Assembly (NCBI GenBank): GCA_963707555.1
Contig: CAVPQM010000020.1
Span: 310,001 to 374,000 of the forward strand
Direction: 5' to 3'
Length of the DNA: 64,000 nt
From: JAFAFN01 sp963707555
Lineage (GTDB): Bacteria; Actinomycetota; Acidimicrobiia; Acidimicrobiales; Microtrichaceae
This document shows, piece after piece, positions 20,597-30,600 of this stretch (positions are counted from its first letter, which is position 1; each line of letters opens with the position of its first letter). Both the position numbers and the translations under genes were made by a program. The notes below the pieces were generated by a model that saw only the letters and a program-made list of their open reading frames with translations, ran no database searches and was not told where the DNA came from.

Positions 20597-21785
20597 ATGG
20601 CGGCCATGCCTCGCTCCACCGCCGACGCCGCCGAGGGTTCGGGAACGCACCTCGACAGCGTTCAAGGACCACATCGACTCGGCGCTCGTCGGTCGTCTCG
20701 GCCGCTGCGTTCGCGCAGGTCGACCCGAGCTTCCCGGTCGAGCGCTTCACCGCACTCGCGCTCGACGGGATCGCGCCGCTCGAGCTCAAGGCCCGGGTCA
20801 CCCACGTCGCGGTGGCGCTCACCGCGTCGCCTGCCCGAGCGCTTCGCGGACGCGGCGCGTGTCGTCGACGGGGTGCTCGCCCTGCCGCCCGACGACGACG
20901 GGCATCCGGGCGGGTTGACCGGTTGGGACGGTTGGCCGCTCGCCGAGTGGGTCGGGCTCGCCGGGCGGGGTGACCCGGCGGTCGCGCTCGACGCTGTTGT
21001 CGCGGGTGACCCGCCTGGCGAGCGGCGAGTTCGCGATCCGTGGGTTCATCGACGACGACCCCGACACCGTGCTCGCGCTGCTCGACACGTGGCTCGATCA
21101 CGACGACGAGCACGTGCGCCGGCTCGTCACCGAGGGCACCCGACCGAAGCTGCCCTGGGCGCCGAAGCTCGCGGTCGCCACCGGCGATCCGGGCTACGCG
21201 GTGGCGCTGCTGGACCGGGTGGTCGACGACGACTCCGAGTACGTGCGGCGCTCGGTGTCGAACCACCTGAACGACCTGTGCCGGGTGTCGCCCGAGCTCG
21301 CGCTCGAGGTCGCGACCCGCTGGACCGACCGTGGTCGTGCGGCCGGCGGCGAGACCGAGGCCCGCATCGACTGGGTCGTGCGCCGCGGGATCCGCACGCT
21401 GGTGAAGGCGGGCGACCCCGCAGCGATGCGGCTGCTCGGCCACGAACCGGACCTGGACGTCGCAGTGGCGTTCGACGTGTTGACTCCGACGGTCGACTTC
21501 GGTGGGCAGGCCGAGTGGCGCTGCACGATCGAGTCGCTCGAGTCGGCGACGCACCGGGTGGTCGTCGACTACGCGATCCACTGGGTGCGGGCGAACGGGT
21601 CGACGGGGCGCAAGGTCTTCAAGTGGACGACCGTCGACCTGGCCCCGGGGGAGACGCTGGTGCTCGAGCGGCGGCACCGCATCGTGGCGATCACGACCCG
21701 CACCTACTACTCGGGGCGGCACCTGATCGAGGTGCAGCTCAACGGCACCGTCGTCGCCAGCGGGGCGTTCGAGCTGGTGATCTGA
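20597..21785 (+). CDS. AlkD-like DNA alkylation repeat protein (frameshifted)
   Basis: The C-terminal two thirds (from 20,995) are intact: E-F-A-I-R-G-F-I, then E-H-V-R-R-L-V-T-E-G-T-R-P-K-L-P-W, D-D-S-E-Y-V-R-R-S-V-S-N-H-L-N-D-L and an R-I-D-W-V-V-R-R-G segment. These are hallmark helices of the AlkD-type DNA glycosylase repeat fold. A final beta-rich part of about 100 residues (T-V-D-F-G-G-Q-A-E-W) follows. The first third is split by three or more indels (near 20,660, 20,830 and 20,990). ATG at 20597 or 20606 can start it. Members flip out or excise alkylated bases; whether this one is active is unknown. Confidence 0.65.
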
Positions 21786-21811
21786 GCCGTTCACTGGGTC
21801 GGCACGTGACC

Positions 21812-21852
21812 TGACACAGGTGTCAATCGCTAATACTGCGCATCGTTATACT
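21812..21852 (+). promoter_or_regulatory. Palindromic operator and promoter-like region before the flavin reductase
   Basis: TGACAC-AG-GTGTCA (21812-21825) has perfect 6-bp arms. A TATACT hexamer at 21847-21852 is a plausible -10 box 44 bp before the ATG, and a second one (TAATAC, 21831-21836) lies closer to the palindrome. The arms resemble sites used by TetR/FadR-type lipid-metabolism regulators. No regulator gene is adjacent. Confidence 0.5.
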
Positions 21853-21895
21853 GGATGCGTGGCGGCAACACGGCTGCCCGTAGTCCGGGGGGACG

Positions 21896-23955
21896 ATGAG
21901 CACCGCCTCACTCGAGTCCGCATTTCCGCACCTGCACGCACCGTTGCACCACGGCCGGCTGCGCCTGAAGAACCGGGTGGTCTTCCCCGGGCACCAGACG
22001 CTGCTCTCCGAGGACGGCGTGGTCGGCGAGCGGATGCTCGGGTACTACGTCGAGCGCGCCAAGGGCGGCGTCGGCGCGGTGATCGTCGAGGGCGCCGCGG
22101 TGCACCGCACGACGGTGAAGTTCACCGACTACCTGCTCGCCTACGACGAACGCATCATCGCGACGCTCGACCGCCTGGCGGACCGGCTGCACGAGTACGA
22201 CTGCGCCGCGATCCTGCAGCTCGCGCACAGCGGGTCGCGCATGTCGACCTTCGACTCGCGCCGTGAGCTGTGGGCGCCCTCGTCGGTGCAGTCCGCGATC
22301 TCGCCCGAGGTCCCCCACGAGATGACCCTCGACGAGATCGCCGAGCTGCTCGAGGGCTACCGCATCTCGGCGGCGAACACGGCCCGGTCGCGCGTCGACG
22401 GCATCGAGATCCACTCGGCGCACGAGTACCTGCTCGGCGAGTTCCTGTCGCCGCACAACAACCGTCGCACCGACCGCTACGGCGGCTCGCTCGAGAACCG
22501 CATGCGGCTGCTGCTCGAGGTGATCGAGGTCGTGCGCGACGCCGTCGGCCCCGACATGGTCGTCGGGGTGCGCATCAACGGCTCGGACCTGATCGACGGC
22601 GGCGTCGACAACGAGGAGTACGTGCGAGATCTCGCAGGTGCTCGCCGCCACGGGGTCGATCGACTACATCAACGTCTCGGTCGGGACGTCGGCGGACAAC
22701 AACCGGATCGTGCCGACGATGGAGTGGGACCAGGGCCTGAACGTCGGCTACGCCGAGGCGATCAAGGCCGCGGTCGACCTCCCGGTGATCGCAGTGGGCC
22801 GCATCAAGCACCCCGAGCACGCCGAGCAGGTCCTGGCCGACGGACGGGCCGACGTGATCGCTGTTGCCCGAGCCCTCATCGCCGATCCGGAGTGGGTGAA
22901 CAAGGCGGCGGTCGCCCCGGAGCGGATCCGTCCGTGCATCGGCTGCAACCAGGGGTGCTTCGGGTTCCTCTACGGCAACCACCCGATCTCGTGCACCGTG
23001 AACCCCGCGGTCGGGTTGGAGCGCACGCTCGGTCTCGGAACCGCGGGTCGTCGTAGCGCACGGCGAGTGGTCGTCGTCGGCGGCGGACCGGCGGGGCTCG
23101 AGGCGGCCGTCGCCGCGGCCGAGTTCGGTCACGACGTGGTGCTGCTCGAGCGCAGCGACCGACTCGGTGGACAGATCCCGTCGGCTGCGTCGATCCCGAC
23201 ACGGCGCGAGCTCGGCGAGATCGTCGAGTTCCAGATCCGCGAGCTCGACCGCCTCGGCGTCGATGTCCGCACCGGAGTGACGGCGACGCCGCGACTGATC
23301 GACGAGCTCGACCCCGACGACGTCGTGGCCGCCACCGGCTCGCGGCCCTCGGCCGCGCCGATCGAGACCGACGGGTCGCTGCGGGTGCTCGCGCCGATCG
23401 AGGCGATGGACCTGGCCGAGGATCGGTTGCCCGAGGCGCACGTGGTGGTGGTCGACGGCGTCGGTCACTTCCCGGCGTACGCACCGGCGGAACGGCTGAT
23501 CGACGCCGGGCGGCGGGTGAGCGTGGTGAGCGCCTCGATGACGCCGGTCGCGAACCTGGACCAGTCGTCGCAGCTGACCACCCTGCGCCGACTGGCGACG
23601 AAAGGTGTCGTGTTCCGCACGTCGACCAAGGTGGTGTGCATCGCCGGGGGCGCCCTGCGCGCCGTCGACGTGTTCAGCGGTGCCGAGGTCGACGATCGAG
23701 GCCGACGCAGTGGTCGCCGCGGTCGCCGGCGTCGCGGTCGACGACCTGGCGGCGAGGCTGCGAGCGGATGGGCGCACGGTGCACGTCATCGGCGACGCGT
23801 TGGCGCCCCGGACGATGCTGCACGGCATCCGCGAGGGTCGGCTGCTGGGACGCATCGCTCGGCACCGCGCCGGTGCCGGTGGCCGTCGCGATCGGTCGTT
23901 GACCGGCGGCTCGGGGACGGTGCCGGTGACGCTTGCCGCACCGGTACCGAATTGA
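21896..23955 (+). CDS. FadH/old-yellow-enzyme type NADH:flavin oxidoreductase (two frameshifts)
   Basis: A 2,4-dienoyl-CoA-reductase-like enzyme of about 685 residues. The N-terminal TIM barrel binds FMN: L-K-N-R-V-V-F-P-G-H, H-S-G-S-R, E-I-H-S-A-H-E-Y-L-L-G-E-F-L-S-P and N-R-R-T-D-R-Y-G-G-S. A 4Fe-4S site follows with C-x2-C-x3-C-x11-C (residues near 350). The C-terminal half has the FAD motif V-V-V-G-G-G-P-A-G-L-E-A-A-V-A-A. Indels lie near 22,640 and 23,695. It reduces double bonds of unsaturated acyl-CoA or related substrates using NADH through three cofactors. A good ribosome site precedes the ATG. Confidence 0.8.
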
Positions 23956-23991
23956 ACCGAGGGTCCCCTGCGGGTACGGTGGTCGCCACGC

Positions 23992-24068
<77 letters not shown>

Positions 24069-24411
24069 CCTGAAATACCTGGTCAGAGGCCCTTTTCGAG
24101 ACATCGAGGAGGGCCTCTTCCATGCCCCAGCGACCAGATTTCTACTGTTTTTTCTACTGTGCGGCTCGTGAGCGGCAACGCGACCCCGGTACACAACGTC
24201 ACGCGACGGGATCTTGGCCCGTCACAACGACGGTGCCGAGCGGCTCATGCCGGCGACTCGACCGAGGGCATCGACGCCCAGGGGGTCGATCTTCGGGTTC
24301 TCGAGGCGTAAGGTCGAAAGCGCAGCGCCAGATCTCCGCCGGACGTCGCGGGATCACCGGCCTCGTTCGCTGCTCGATGTCCCCAGCCGGTTCGAACCGA
24401 AGGGGACGCTG
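24069..24411. other. Left end of the integrated element, non-coding
   Basis: This 343-bp stretch between the tRNA and the integrase holds no convincing gene. It contains a possible terminator hairpin, AGAGGCCC (24085-24092) with GGGCCTCT (24111-24118), and two copies of TTTCTACTGT (24139-24148 and 24151-24160) in the AT-richest part. The copies are 12 bp apart and could be arm-type binding sites for the integrase or its helper. The open frame upstream of the integrase ATG is not protein-like. Confidence 0.6.
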
Positions 24412-25650
24412 ATGCGCGGAACCATCCAGAAGAAGGGCAAGAAGTGGTACGCCGTCGTCTATGACGGCGTGAACCCCGCGACCGGCGAGTACCGCCGCCG
24501 CTGGGTCCAGGCGGGCACCCGGCGTGGCGACGCCGAGAAGCTGCTGGCCGAACTCGTCAAGCGGGCCCACCGCGGTGAGACGGTGGTCAGCGAGAAGCTC
24601 ACCCTGGGCCAGTACCTGACCGAGCGGTGGCTCCCGGTCCAGGAGTCTCGGCTACGCAAGAGCAGTTTCGACTCCTACCGGCGCAACATCGAGCTGCACG
24701 TGCTCCCCGCGCTCGGCAAACGCCAGCTCGATCAGCTGGCGCCGGAGGACATCGACATGTTCTACGCGGCCCTGCTCAAAAGCGGTCGCAAGAAGCGACC
24801 TGGCGAGAAGGGTCCGGCGAAGGGCTTGGCTCCGAAGACGGTGCACAACATCCACGTGATGTTGAACAAGGCGCTGAGCGACGCGGCCCGCAAGGGCACG
24901 GTCGTGCGCAACGTGGTCGCGCTCGCTGATGCTCCGTCGCTGCAGGCTCGCAAGCGCCCCGAGATCAAGGCGTGGGAGGTCGACCAACTCGTCGCGTTCC
25001 TCGACGCCATCGCCGCGCACCGCATGGCTCCGGCCTACTACTTCGCGGCGCACACCGGGATGCGTCGCGGTGAGGTGCTCGGGGTGCGCTGGCGCGATAT
25101 CGACCTCGACGTCGGCCGGGTGTCGGTGCGTCAGGCGCTGGTGTCGGTCGCGTACGAGCTGTCGATCTCGGACGTGAAGACCGGGACGAGTCGCCGCACG
25201 ATCGACATCGGCGAGGACGTGACCCAGGTGGTGCGGGACTGGCGCAAGGTCCGCACCGAGGAACGCGACGGTGTCGCACCCGAACCGGACGACCTCGTGT
25301 TCGTAAAGGCCGACGGCACCTCGATGCACCCGGACATCTTCAGCCAGCTGTTCGACCGAACCGTCGCCAAGATCGACGTCCCGAACATCTCGCTGCACGA
25401 CCTGCGCCACACCCACGCCACGCTGCTGCTCAAGTCCGGCGTGAACGTGAAGGTGGTCAGCGAACGGCTCGGCCACGCCAACGTCGCGTTCACCATGAAC
25501 GTGTACCAGCACGTGCTCCCGGGCATGCAGGCAGCGGCGGCCGACACGTTCTCACTGCTGGTTCGCAACGAACGCAACAAGGCCAAGCCCGAGGCCAGCC
25601 CGGACGACGACGGCAGGGCCGACGGCCCTGCCGAAGCGGAAGAGCGGTGA
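24412..25650 (+). CDS. int: Tyrosine recombinase integrase of the element
   Basis: A 412-residue phage-type integrase. The N-terminal arm-binding domain reads K-K-G-K-K-W-Y-A-V-V-Y-D-G-V. The SAM-like core-binding domain spans about residues 62-170, followed by the catalytic domain. The catalytic set is complete: R218 (T-G-M-R-R-G-E), K256 (D-V-K-T-G), H329 and R332 (L-H-D-L-R-H-T), H355 (L-G-H-A-N) and Y365 (N-V-Y-Q-H). The ATG at 24412 has an upstream GAAGGGGA site. Its position right after tRNA-fMet, pointing away, is the classic layout for integration into the tRNA 3' end. It is undamaged. Confidence 0.95.
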   Translation: MRGTIQKKGKKWYAVVYDGVNPATGEYRRRWVQAGTRRGDAEKLLAELVKRAHRGETVVSEKLTLGQYLTERWLPVQESRLRKSSFDSYRRNIELHVLPALGKRQLDQLAPEDIDMFYAALLKSGRKKRPGEKGPAKGLAPKTVHNIHVMLNKALSDAARKGTVVRNVVALADAPSLQARKRPEIKAWEVDQLVAFLDAIAAHRMAPAYYFAAHTGMRRGEVLGVRWRDIDLDVGRVSVRQALVSVAYELSISDVKTGTSRRTIDIGEDVTQVVRDWRKVRTEERDGVAPEPDDLVFVKADGTSMHPDIFSQLFDRTVAKIDVPNISLHDLRHTHATLLLKSGVNVKVVSERLGHANVAFTMNVYQHVLPGMQAAAADTFSLLVRNERNKAKPEASPDDDGRADGPAEAEER

Positions 25651-25696
25651 CTCGCTCGGATGCGACGGCGAGGCAAACCTTCCCGGTGGGTTGCGC

Positions 25697-26914
25697 TCAG
25701 ACGAGTGCGCCGACGGCGTCCTGTGATTGGGTTAGCACCTCGTCGGCGAGCCGGATCAGATCGTCCTGGGCGCTTCCGTCGGTGGTCAGAACACCCTGGA
25801 CGTTGATCGTCACGATCGTGAGCTGGGCGGCGGCCACGTCGACGAAGCTCTGGTAGCGCTGCTGGTCGGCTTGGCCAAGTGAGTCCCAAGTCATCGGCTC
25901 CGGCCCCAGCTGGCCTTCCCAACGGTTGAGGGCGTGACCAGCATGTGTAGCGATGTAGTCGAGCGCTTCGGAAGCTCGCGGCAGTATCTCTTGGAGCGCT
26001 GTGTAACCGGGTTCTGTGGCGGCGAGTTGAGCTTCAGCCTCGTCGAGCTGTGCGGCAAGCTCCTGCTGCTGCTTACGATTGCGTCTCGCCATCCAGACGA
26101 GCCCGCCGGCGAACAGGACCACCATGGGCGCAGCGACGACGCTGGCCAGCAGCATGGTGCCGCCTGCAATACCGGCGCCGCCAGCCGCCAGCGTCCCCCC
26201 GCCGAGCAGGGCGAGCGTGGCGTTCGTTGCTGCGACACCCGATAGCCCTGAGATCGCAGCGCCGGTAGAAGCAGTCCCGAATGACGCTGCCGCGACGAAC
26301 GTTCCGTAAGCGGCAGCGCTGCCGACCGCTGCTCCCGCGGCTGCGCCACCGGCGCCTCCGGCGAGGAGGCTTCCGACGCCGGTGGCGTTGGACTTGAGCC
26401 GGTAGGCCGCCACGGCGTCAGGGTCCGTCGCGTCGTCATCCGAGAAGTGCGTCGGGTCGGGCTGTGGTGCGCCGTCCACACGTTCCGCGATTTCGACGAA
26501 CCTCATGAAGAATTCGTCGCGGGCGCGGTCATGCTGCTTGTTGAACTCTTCGCCGAGGTTCGTAATGACGGTCGTCCGCTCGCCGATCTCGTGCTCGAGA
26601 TGCCTCACGCGTTCCTTGAGGTCCCTTGAACCACGCGACGCTGCCCCACCGTCCGACGCGACCGCCCCGTCGCCATCAGCTGTCTGCTTGGCGGCTTGGT
26701 CCTCCAGCTCCTCCGGCTTGAGATCCAGCGCCTTGGCGATGCCAGCGAGCCGCTCGGAGCCCGGACGAAGGATCCCGCTCTCGAGCCGGGAGATCGAGAC
26801 TCCCGCACCGGTGCCGTAACCGGCTTCACGTCCCAGCTCTTCTTGGGTGGTGCCCCTGCGTTCTCGCAGGCCACGCACCACCTGACCGAGGGCCTCTTTG
26901 GAGTAGTCAGCCAT
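25697..26914 (-). CDS. HTH (XRE) regulator with glycine-zipper hydrophobic domain
   Basis: A 405-residue protein. Residues 10-70 form a Cro/C1-type helix-turn-helix (V-V-R-G-L-R-E-R-R-G-T-T-Q-E-E-L-G, then I-S-R-L-E-S-G). An acidic linker and a helical region follow. A long stretch (about 178-285) is rich in glycine and alanine (G-S-L-L-A-G-G-A-G-G-A-A-A-G) and ends in a true membrane-like segment and R-R-N-R-K. A coiled coil and a helical C-terminus complete it. This looks like a repressor that can insert in or sense the membrane. It probably controls the element's switch together with the divergent gene at 27035. The ligand or trigger is unknown. Confidence 0.65.
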   Translation of the reverse strand: MADYSKEALGQVVRGLRERRGTTQEELGREAGYGTGAGVSISRLESGILRPGSERLAGIAKALDLKPEELEDQAAKQTADGDGAVASDGGAASRGSRDLKERVRHLEHEIGERTTVITNLGEEFNKQHDRARDEFFMRFVEIAERVDGAPQPDPTHFSDDDATDPDAVAAYRLKSNATGVGSLLAGGAGGAAAGAAVGSAAAYGTFVAAASFGTASTGAAISGLSGVAATNATLALLGGGTLAAGGAGIAGGTMLLASVVAAPMVVLFAGGLVWMARRNRKQQQELAAQLDEAEAQLAATEPGYTALQEILPRASEALDYIATHAGHALNRWEGQLGPEPMTWDSLGQADQQRYQSFVDVAAAQLTIVTINVQGVLTTDGSAQDDLIRLADEVLTQSQDAVGALV

Positions 26915-26942
26915 AGAGAGAGCCTATACGGGAGGATAGTGC

Positions 26943-26970
26943 TTGACAAGGATCACTTAGTGACTAAAGC
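26943..26970 (+). promoter_or_regulatory. Divergent promoter with TCACTTAGTGA operator
   Basis: TTGACA (26943-26948) faces right, with a weak TAAAGC at 26965-26970. TCACTTAGTGA (26953-26963), with perfect 5-bp arms, fills the spacer. It lies 38 bp from the start of the HTH regulator, in a region clearly richer in A and T than its surroundings. It is the natural operator for that regulator. Confidence 0.55.
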
Positions 26971-27000
26971 TGCAGACTAGCGATTCATCCATCGACTAAC

Positions 27001-27018
27001 CACGTTCCGAGGAACGTG
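27001..27018. promoter_or_regulatory. Inverted repeat CACGTTCC-GA-GGAACGTG
   Basis: A perfect 8-bp inverted repeat with a 2-bp centre, 16 bp before the ATG of the small gene at 27035 and just before its GAAGGG ribosome site. It could be a second operator, or a hairpin in the leader affecting translation. Confidence 0.55.
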
Positions 27019-27034
27019 CAGAAGGGAAAGCACC

Positions 27035-27259
27035 ATGGCACGCATCGACATCTCCAAGCTCACCCAGAACGCAACCGCTCTCAGTTCACGAGCGCTCGAG
27101 GCTCACCAAGATCCAGCGGTCCAGAAGGCTGGCAGCAAGGCTTGGCGCGATGCCGCCAGGGCGGCCAAATCGGTGTCTGAGTACGGCTCCGAGTTCGGCG
27201 CGGCGTGGCGCCGGCTGGGTTCGGGCGACACCGCTGCGGTTGAGGGCCTGCTTGCATGA
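27035..27259 (+). CDS. Small protein of unknown function, divergent to the HTH regulator
   Basis: A 74-residue, alanine-rich, mostly helical protein with slight positive charge and no membrane segment. It starts M-A-R-I-D-I-S-K-L-T and contains A-W-R-D-A-A-R-A-A-K-S-V. A ribosome site (GAAGGG) and two palindromic sites precede it. Its place opposite the regulator is that of a gene switched by it, such as an activator of excision or replication, but no motif supports a specific role. Confidence 0.5.
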   Translation: MARIDISKLTQNATALSSRALEAHQDPAVQKAGSKAWRDAARAAKSVSEYGSEFGAAWRRLGSGDTAAVEGLLA

Positions 27260-27309
27260 AAGGCTGCTACGACGTAGCCGCAGGCGAGAGTGCATCGTGT
27301 CGGGACCGT

Positions 27310-27561
27310 CTACGCAGCCCGGTGGTGCGGATCGTCGCTACCGTCGTTGGCGGGCCGCCCGAGAAGGCGGTCGAGGTCGGCGCGGGGGACGCGGAGGGTG
27401 CGGCCGAGCTCGATGCAGGGGAGGCCGTGTTCGCCTCCGGTTGCTCGCCACTGGCGGGCGGCGGCGTAGGCGGCGTTGCGGCTGATGCGCAGGATGGCAG
27501 CGGCTTCGTCGATGGTGAGCACCTCGGTCGAGGTGTCGGTCTCGGTCTCGGTGGCGGACAT
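27310..27561 (-). CDS. Excisionase-like helix-turn-helix protein
   Basis: An 83-residue protein with a MerR/excisionase-type HTH: E-V-L-T-I-D-E-A-A-A-I-L-R-I-S-R-N-A-A-Y-A followed by a P-C-I-E-L-G-R-T-L-R-V-P wing and a leucine-rich end. The ATG at 27561 is chosen over an upstream in-frame codon because GAGGAGG lies 8 bp before it. It is downstream of the relaxase but has its own promoter-like motif at 27594-27622. It probably directs the integrase toward excision, or regulates transfer genes. Confidence 0.7.
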   Translation of the reverse strand: MSATETETDTSTEVLTIDEAAAILRISRNAAYAAARQWRATGGEHGLPCIELGRTLRVPRADLDRLLGRPANDGSDDPHHRAA

Positions 27562-27593
27562 CGGGTCCTCCTCGATGGTTGGTGACCTGCCTA

Positions 27594-27622
27594 CGTAGGC
27601 CCCTGACGGCGTCACCACTTCG
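27594..27622 (-). promoter_or_regulatory. Shared promoter-like motif, copy C
   Basis: On the minus strand, CGAAGT (27617-27622), a 17-bp spacer and CCTACG (27594-27599) within GGGGCCTACG (27594-27603). It stands 33 bp before the ATG of the excisionase-like gene. The same arrangement occurs at 56358-56386 and, with weaker upstream boxes, at 31637-31665 and 47817-47845. Confidence 0.6.
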
Positions 27623-27631
27623 CGTGGAACC

Positions 27632-30600
27632 TCAGATTCCGACGGCCGGCTCCCTGGCTCCGGGCTCGTCCGCAGGGTGGGCGAGCTCCCAGGCGGTCAG
27701 CTCGCCGGTCGAGCGGTGCAGCCGTTCGGCGACGGCAACATCAGCCGGTGATGGCGGGATGCGCGGGAGGGCCTCGCCGTCCAGCGGGTCGGCCGTCGCG
27801 GTGAGGTAAAGGTGATTCTCCTGCCGGCCGCGGGTGATGTCGACGTAGGTCTCGGCGCGGGTGGCGGTGGCGTCGACGCGGCTGGTGGAGATGTCGCGGG
27901 TGGAGCCCTGCACGGCGTAGCTCGTGAGCGCGTACGCGTGGTCGACGCCGACCTCGGGTCGACCGGCCGGGGTCCGGTGGAGGTCGAAGAAGGTGCGCGG
28001 GATGTCGATGCGGCCGATGCCGTCGAAGGCCACGGTGAGCGTATCGCGGGACCGGTCCCCTCGGTCCTGGTTGACAGCGACGATGGTGCCGAGCGCGCCG
28101 TTGCGGACATACGCGCGTCGGTCGCCCTCGACGTGCAGGTCGCGGTTCGGGGCGCGGGCCGTGATGCGATCGCCGACTGCGAAGGTCCGATCGCCGCTGG
28201 CCTGGATCTCCTCGTCGCCGAACTCTCCGTTCACGCGGCGAAGCAGGTGGGCGAGACGGTTGAGCTGTCGGCGGGTGGCGTTGCGCCGGTCGACCATCGG
28301 GTGATCGAGGCCGTCACAGTGAGCGTCCCACCAACGCCCGAGCACTTGCCGGAACATCGTGAGGTCATCGCCGACGACGTGCAGATGACCCGCAGTGGCC
28401 AGTTCATCGAACGCCTCATCGACGCGACCTTGACGGAGGGCCTGGGCCGCGGCGCGGTCGTGCGGATCCTGCAAGCGGTGGGTGGTGGTCAGCTCCGGGG
28501 TGTGGGTCGGATGGCGTTCGCAGAGCACGCGGAACATCCCACCCGCGGCGATGGCCCCGTGCTGGGCCGGGTCGCCGATGAGTCGGAGGCTGGCTCCCGT
28601 GGCTGCGGCCATCGTCATGAGGGTGTCGAGGTCGCGATCGGAGAGCGTGGACGCTTCGTCGATCACGAGGATCGTCCGGGCATCGAGCGGGAGGCTCTGT
28701 GGGTCGGTGTGCGCGAGGTACCAGGCCACGGTCTCGCATTCGATGCCCGTGGCAGCAGCGAGCGTTCGGGTCGCCTCGCCCTTCACGGCCGCGCCGACGA
28801 CCCGGTACCCCGCGGCGGTCCACGCATCGGCGCACGCGGCGACGGTCGTCGTCTTGCCCGCTCCGGCTCGGCCGATTGCGGCTTGGAACCGGTGGCCGCG
28901 CTGGCACCACTCGGTCACCAGCCGACGCTGCTCGCCGGTCAGGTGCGAGTGGCGGGCTACTGCGGCGTCGAGCAGCTCATCGGGAAAGAGGTGGGCTCCA
29001 CGGTGCAAGCCTTTGGTGAACCGTTCGGAGATGCGGTCCTGTACCTCGACCATCTCGGCGGTGCTGAACAGCGGCTCGTCGGAGTCGGTGAGTGCCACGA
29101 CGTGGGAGGAGGCGAGGAACTCGTCGGTCATTTCGATCAGTCGACGAGCGCCGCACAGCAGCGGCTGGGCATCGTCGTCTCCCTCGCCGGGTACGGGGTG
29201 GTTGGTCAGCGCGGCGAGTGCTTCGGATCGGGAGAACACCGAGCCGCCCGCGCAGATGCCATCTGGTCCGGCAAGCGATCGGAACAGCACGTCAGTGTCG
29301 ACTTCCTGTTCGGCCCGCTCGTGTCCGGTGAGATCGATGAGGGCATCGGTGGTCAATCCGTGGCGAGCGGCTCGCTCTCGCCACGAGGAGACGAGGTCAT
29401 CTGCCGGTGTGTGGTTCTTGGCCGGGCGGGTCCTCAGGACGATGTGCTCGATCTCGTTCGGGTGAGCGCCCCGCCCGATCTCTGCCTCCAGTTCCCGGAG
29501 CGCGTCGTCGATCTCGTTGCGACGCTTGGAGAACTCCCGCACGACGGTGTTGGTGATGCCGTCGATCTCCCAGCCGCCCTTGCCGCTCGGACGCCATCGG
29601 ACTCCGAGGCTGGTGCTGAGCTGGTGGCGCATCTCGGCGGTGGCCAGCGCCGAAGCGGCGTGGGCGTTGGCGAACAACGCACGGGACCACAGGCCCCGGT
29701 GGCTGCCATCGGGCATTCGAGCGGTGTTCATGACGACGTTGTGATGGTGCGGGAACGGATCAAGAGAGCGGGAGGTGAGGTGGCGGAACGACGCCACCGC
29801 GAGTCCTTCGGCCGCGACCGGCTTGCCGTCGATGCGACCGACCGCCCGGTCCTCGAGCCAGTCGATCGCCCAGTCGTTGCCGGCCCGGATCGAATCGAGG
29901 ACGGCGTCGCGCGTCGGCGGGCCGCTGAGCAGCGCGAGGACGCCGAGCGACTTCTCGGTCGTGAGGGTGAGGTCGTAGGCGACGCGAACGGCGGGCGGAC
30001 GCCTCCGTTCCAGGAACTCGGCCAGATGTTCTCGGGTGACCAACCATTTGCCCTTGGTGCCGCGGTGCGCGACGAGGAATGCCCGGCGTGGGTGACGGCC
30101 AGCGGTGAGGGACCGCTCGATGTCGGTCTGGTGGTCCTCGTGGTAGCGGGCCAGCCCTCGTAGGTACTGCTTTGTCAGCCCGACCAGCCGGGCAGCTTCG
30201 GCCAGCGAGAGCTGATCGTCTCCTGCTCCGAGCGACCGGAGGTGCTCGGGGTCGAGTCCCGTCTCACGTGCCGTCGCGCAGCGTTCCAACTCGGTGGCGC
30301 GGACCCAACGTGAACCATCGTGTTCGACCACCGGTAGGAGGTAGGAGCCGCCCGGTTGGCCGAACTCGCTGGTCAGGTCGGCGGCGGGTGGTCCAACGGG
30401 GGGTCGCGCGGGTGGTCCAACGGGAGGTCCCGGCCGGCCAGGAGCTTCGCCGGGCGGTCCAGCGAGAGCCGCGGCCGCACCCGCCAGGTGGCCGAGGGCG
30501 ATGGCGGTACCGACGTCGAGCATCCGCTCGACCTCCCGGTGGGTCACCCCGAGCGTCGCAGCGACGTCGGCAACGCCGTAGAGCCGCTCACCGTCGTCAC

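Noticed and set aside
24085..24118. Left attachment core formed by AGAGGCCC/GGGCCTCT
   Set aside because: A hairpin with a long loop just after the tRNA is more like a transcription terminator; attachment cores of this integrase type lie in the tRNA 3' half.
27812..30163. 783-residue open frame on the plus strand
   Set aside because: Antisense to the intact MobF relaxase; no recognisable motif.
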